Shown: positions 63,639-64,000 of the stretch, piece by piece
Numbering within the stretch: the stretch's first letter is position 1
How the letters are laid out: each line of letters starts with the position of its first letter
Assembly: GCA_032718475.1 (NCBI GenBank)
Contig: JAUCBJ010003149.1
Span: 27,686-91,685 of the forward strand
DNA: 64,000 nucleotides
Direction: 5' to 3'
From: Nemertoderma westbladi
Lineage: Eukaryota > Xenacoelomorpha > Nemertodermatida > Nemertodermatidae
Program-made: the position numbers and the translations under genes
Notes under the pieces: generated by a model
Databases searched by the model: none
What the model was told of the DNA's origin: nothing
What the model saw: the letters and a program-made list of their open reading frames with translations, nothing else

Positions 63639-64000
63639 CTACTGCGGTATAGACTGGGCCTCGGGGCGTTGGTGAGGTGTGTTAGAGTTCATATTCGCGG
63701 GTTGATAAACAGTTTGCCCTAATGGGTTGAAAATATCACCCCTAACTCTTATACTATCATCCGTTTTTTGATGAAAGTCTAAGAGAAGGTGTGTGAATGG
63801 TTTTTGTGTGGCGTCACTATATGCTTGAACAATAAAATTGCTATTTTTTGGGTACACTTGCCGCGCTATATAGCTTATTTGACTTGCGTCGCGGGGATTT
63901 TTTGTGAAAATACAATATTGGGCATTTAGACTTCTAGTCCGTGTTTCCGCCCCTTTACTGAAGAAATTTTGTGTTATATAGATAATGAAACAGGAGGTAT
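63639..64000 (-). CDS. FtsK/HerA-type packaging ATPase, C-terminal part
   Basis: The open frame runs from the right window edge to a stop at 63639-63641 and has no true start in the window; the ATG at 63857 is internal. It contains IIYITQNFF, RTRSLNAQYCIF, NPRDASQISYIARQVYPKN and THLLLDFHQKTDD. This is the highly characteristic end of the genome-packaging ATPase of Mavericks/Polintons and adintoviruses (sensor and Arg-finger region). The Walker A and B motifs would lie to the right of the window. It identifies the whole cluster as virus-like. Confidence 0.85.
   Translation of the reverse strand, partial: TSCFIIYITQNFFSKGAETRTRSLNAQYCIFTKNPRDASQISYIARQVYPKNSNFIVQAYSDATQKPFTHLLLDFHQKTDDSIRVRGDIFNPLGQTVYQPANMNSNTPHQRPEAQSIPQ

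Larger units (their letters stand above)
56907..64000 (-). mobile_element. Maverick/Polinton-type virus-like element, partial
   Basis: Nine ORFs on one strand, mostly intact, tightly spaced and without introns: packaging ATPase end, 153-aa protein, integrase, 294 aa, 267 aa, 198 aa, basic 175 aa, capsid-like 416 aa, cysteine protease. Integrase plus FtsK/HerA-type ATPase plus adenain-like protease plus capsid proteins defines Maverick/Polinton and adintovirus-like elements. The part with DNA polymerase and at least one terminal repeat would lie to the right of the window. All visible ORFs are open, so the element is young or recently active. Confidence 0.85.

Overview
The window looks like nuclear DNA of a marine invertebrate animal; I cannot name the species. 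It is AT-rich, has many GGCCTA-type words, long homopolymer runs and minisatellites, and is dominated by transposable elements. The element mix is metazoan: RTE-like and CR1/L2-like LINEs, a Penelope-like element, Merlin, piggyBac-like, a BEL/Pao-like fragment, foldback elements and Maverick/Polinton-type virus-like elements. I see no rRNA, tRNA, CRISPR or bacterial-style operon.

The centre of interest is a pair of related virus-like elements. The better preserved one fills 56.9-64.0 kb on the minus strand and runs off the right edge. In transcriptional order it has a packaging-ATPase C-terminus, a 153-aa protein, a retrovirus-like DDE integrase with a chromodomain-like tail, two paralogous 294- and 267-aa proteins, a 198-aa protein, a basic 175-aa protein, a 416-aa F54H12.2-family capsid-like protein and an adenovirus-type cysteine protease. 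No DNA polymerase B is visible in the window. The older relative lies at 13.3-25.3 kb on the plus strand. It has the same genes in decayed form, but the 198-aa homologue has moved behind the protease. The vacated position holds about 3.5 kb with two opposite-strand ORFs, one with a signal peptide and an Ig-like segment. This copy is broken by point mutations, a foldback element that itself carries a LINE fragment, and a piggyBac-like element sitting in a TTAA inside the capsid-like gene.

Layout: 0-2 kb repeats and a LINE tail; 1.9-3.0 a Merlin transposase pseudogene; 3.6-6.6 a large unrecognised minus-strand coding region (680 aa plus a Cys/His-rich part in shifted frames); 8.4-13.1 a BEL/Pao-like fragment split by an RTE-like LINE (8.85-12.58); 13.3-25.3 the decayed virus-like element; 25.5-27.9 a second LINE copy carrying a 110-bp patch of the neighbouring sulfotransferase gene; 28.46-29.59 an intact single-exon sulfotransferase gene, the best host-gene candidate; 29.8-33.6 a head-to-head inverted pair of Penelope-like 3' ends, opened by a piggyBac-like element and a LINE fragment; 34-37.4 LINE fragments and a 12-bp minisatellite; 37.4-37.9 a small TIR element; 37.86-39.82 and 40.76-42.72 a nearly identical 1.96-kb duplication carrying a signal-peptide exon; 43.4-46.6 an intact 1013-aa LINE; 46.6-48.15 two minisatellites; 48.15-49.47 a truncated LINE copy; 50.6-54.8 a third LINE family interrupted by a tandem-repeat TIR element; 55.2-55.6 a cluster of short repeats; then the virus-like element.

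All homology statements come from reading motifs by eye. No database search was run. Several nested insertions can be dated relative to each other because duplicated arms supply empty sites.
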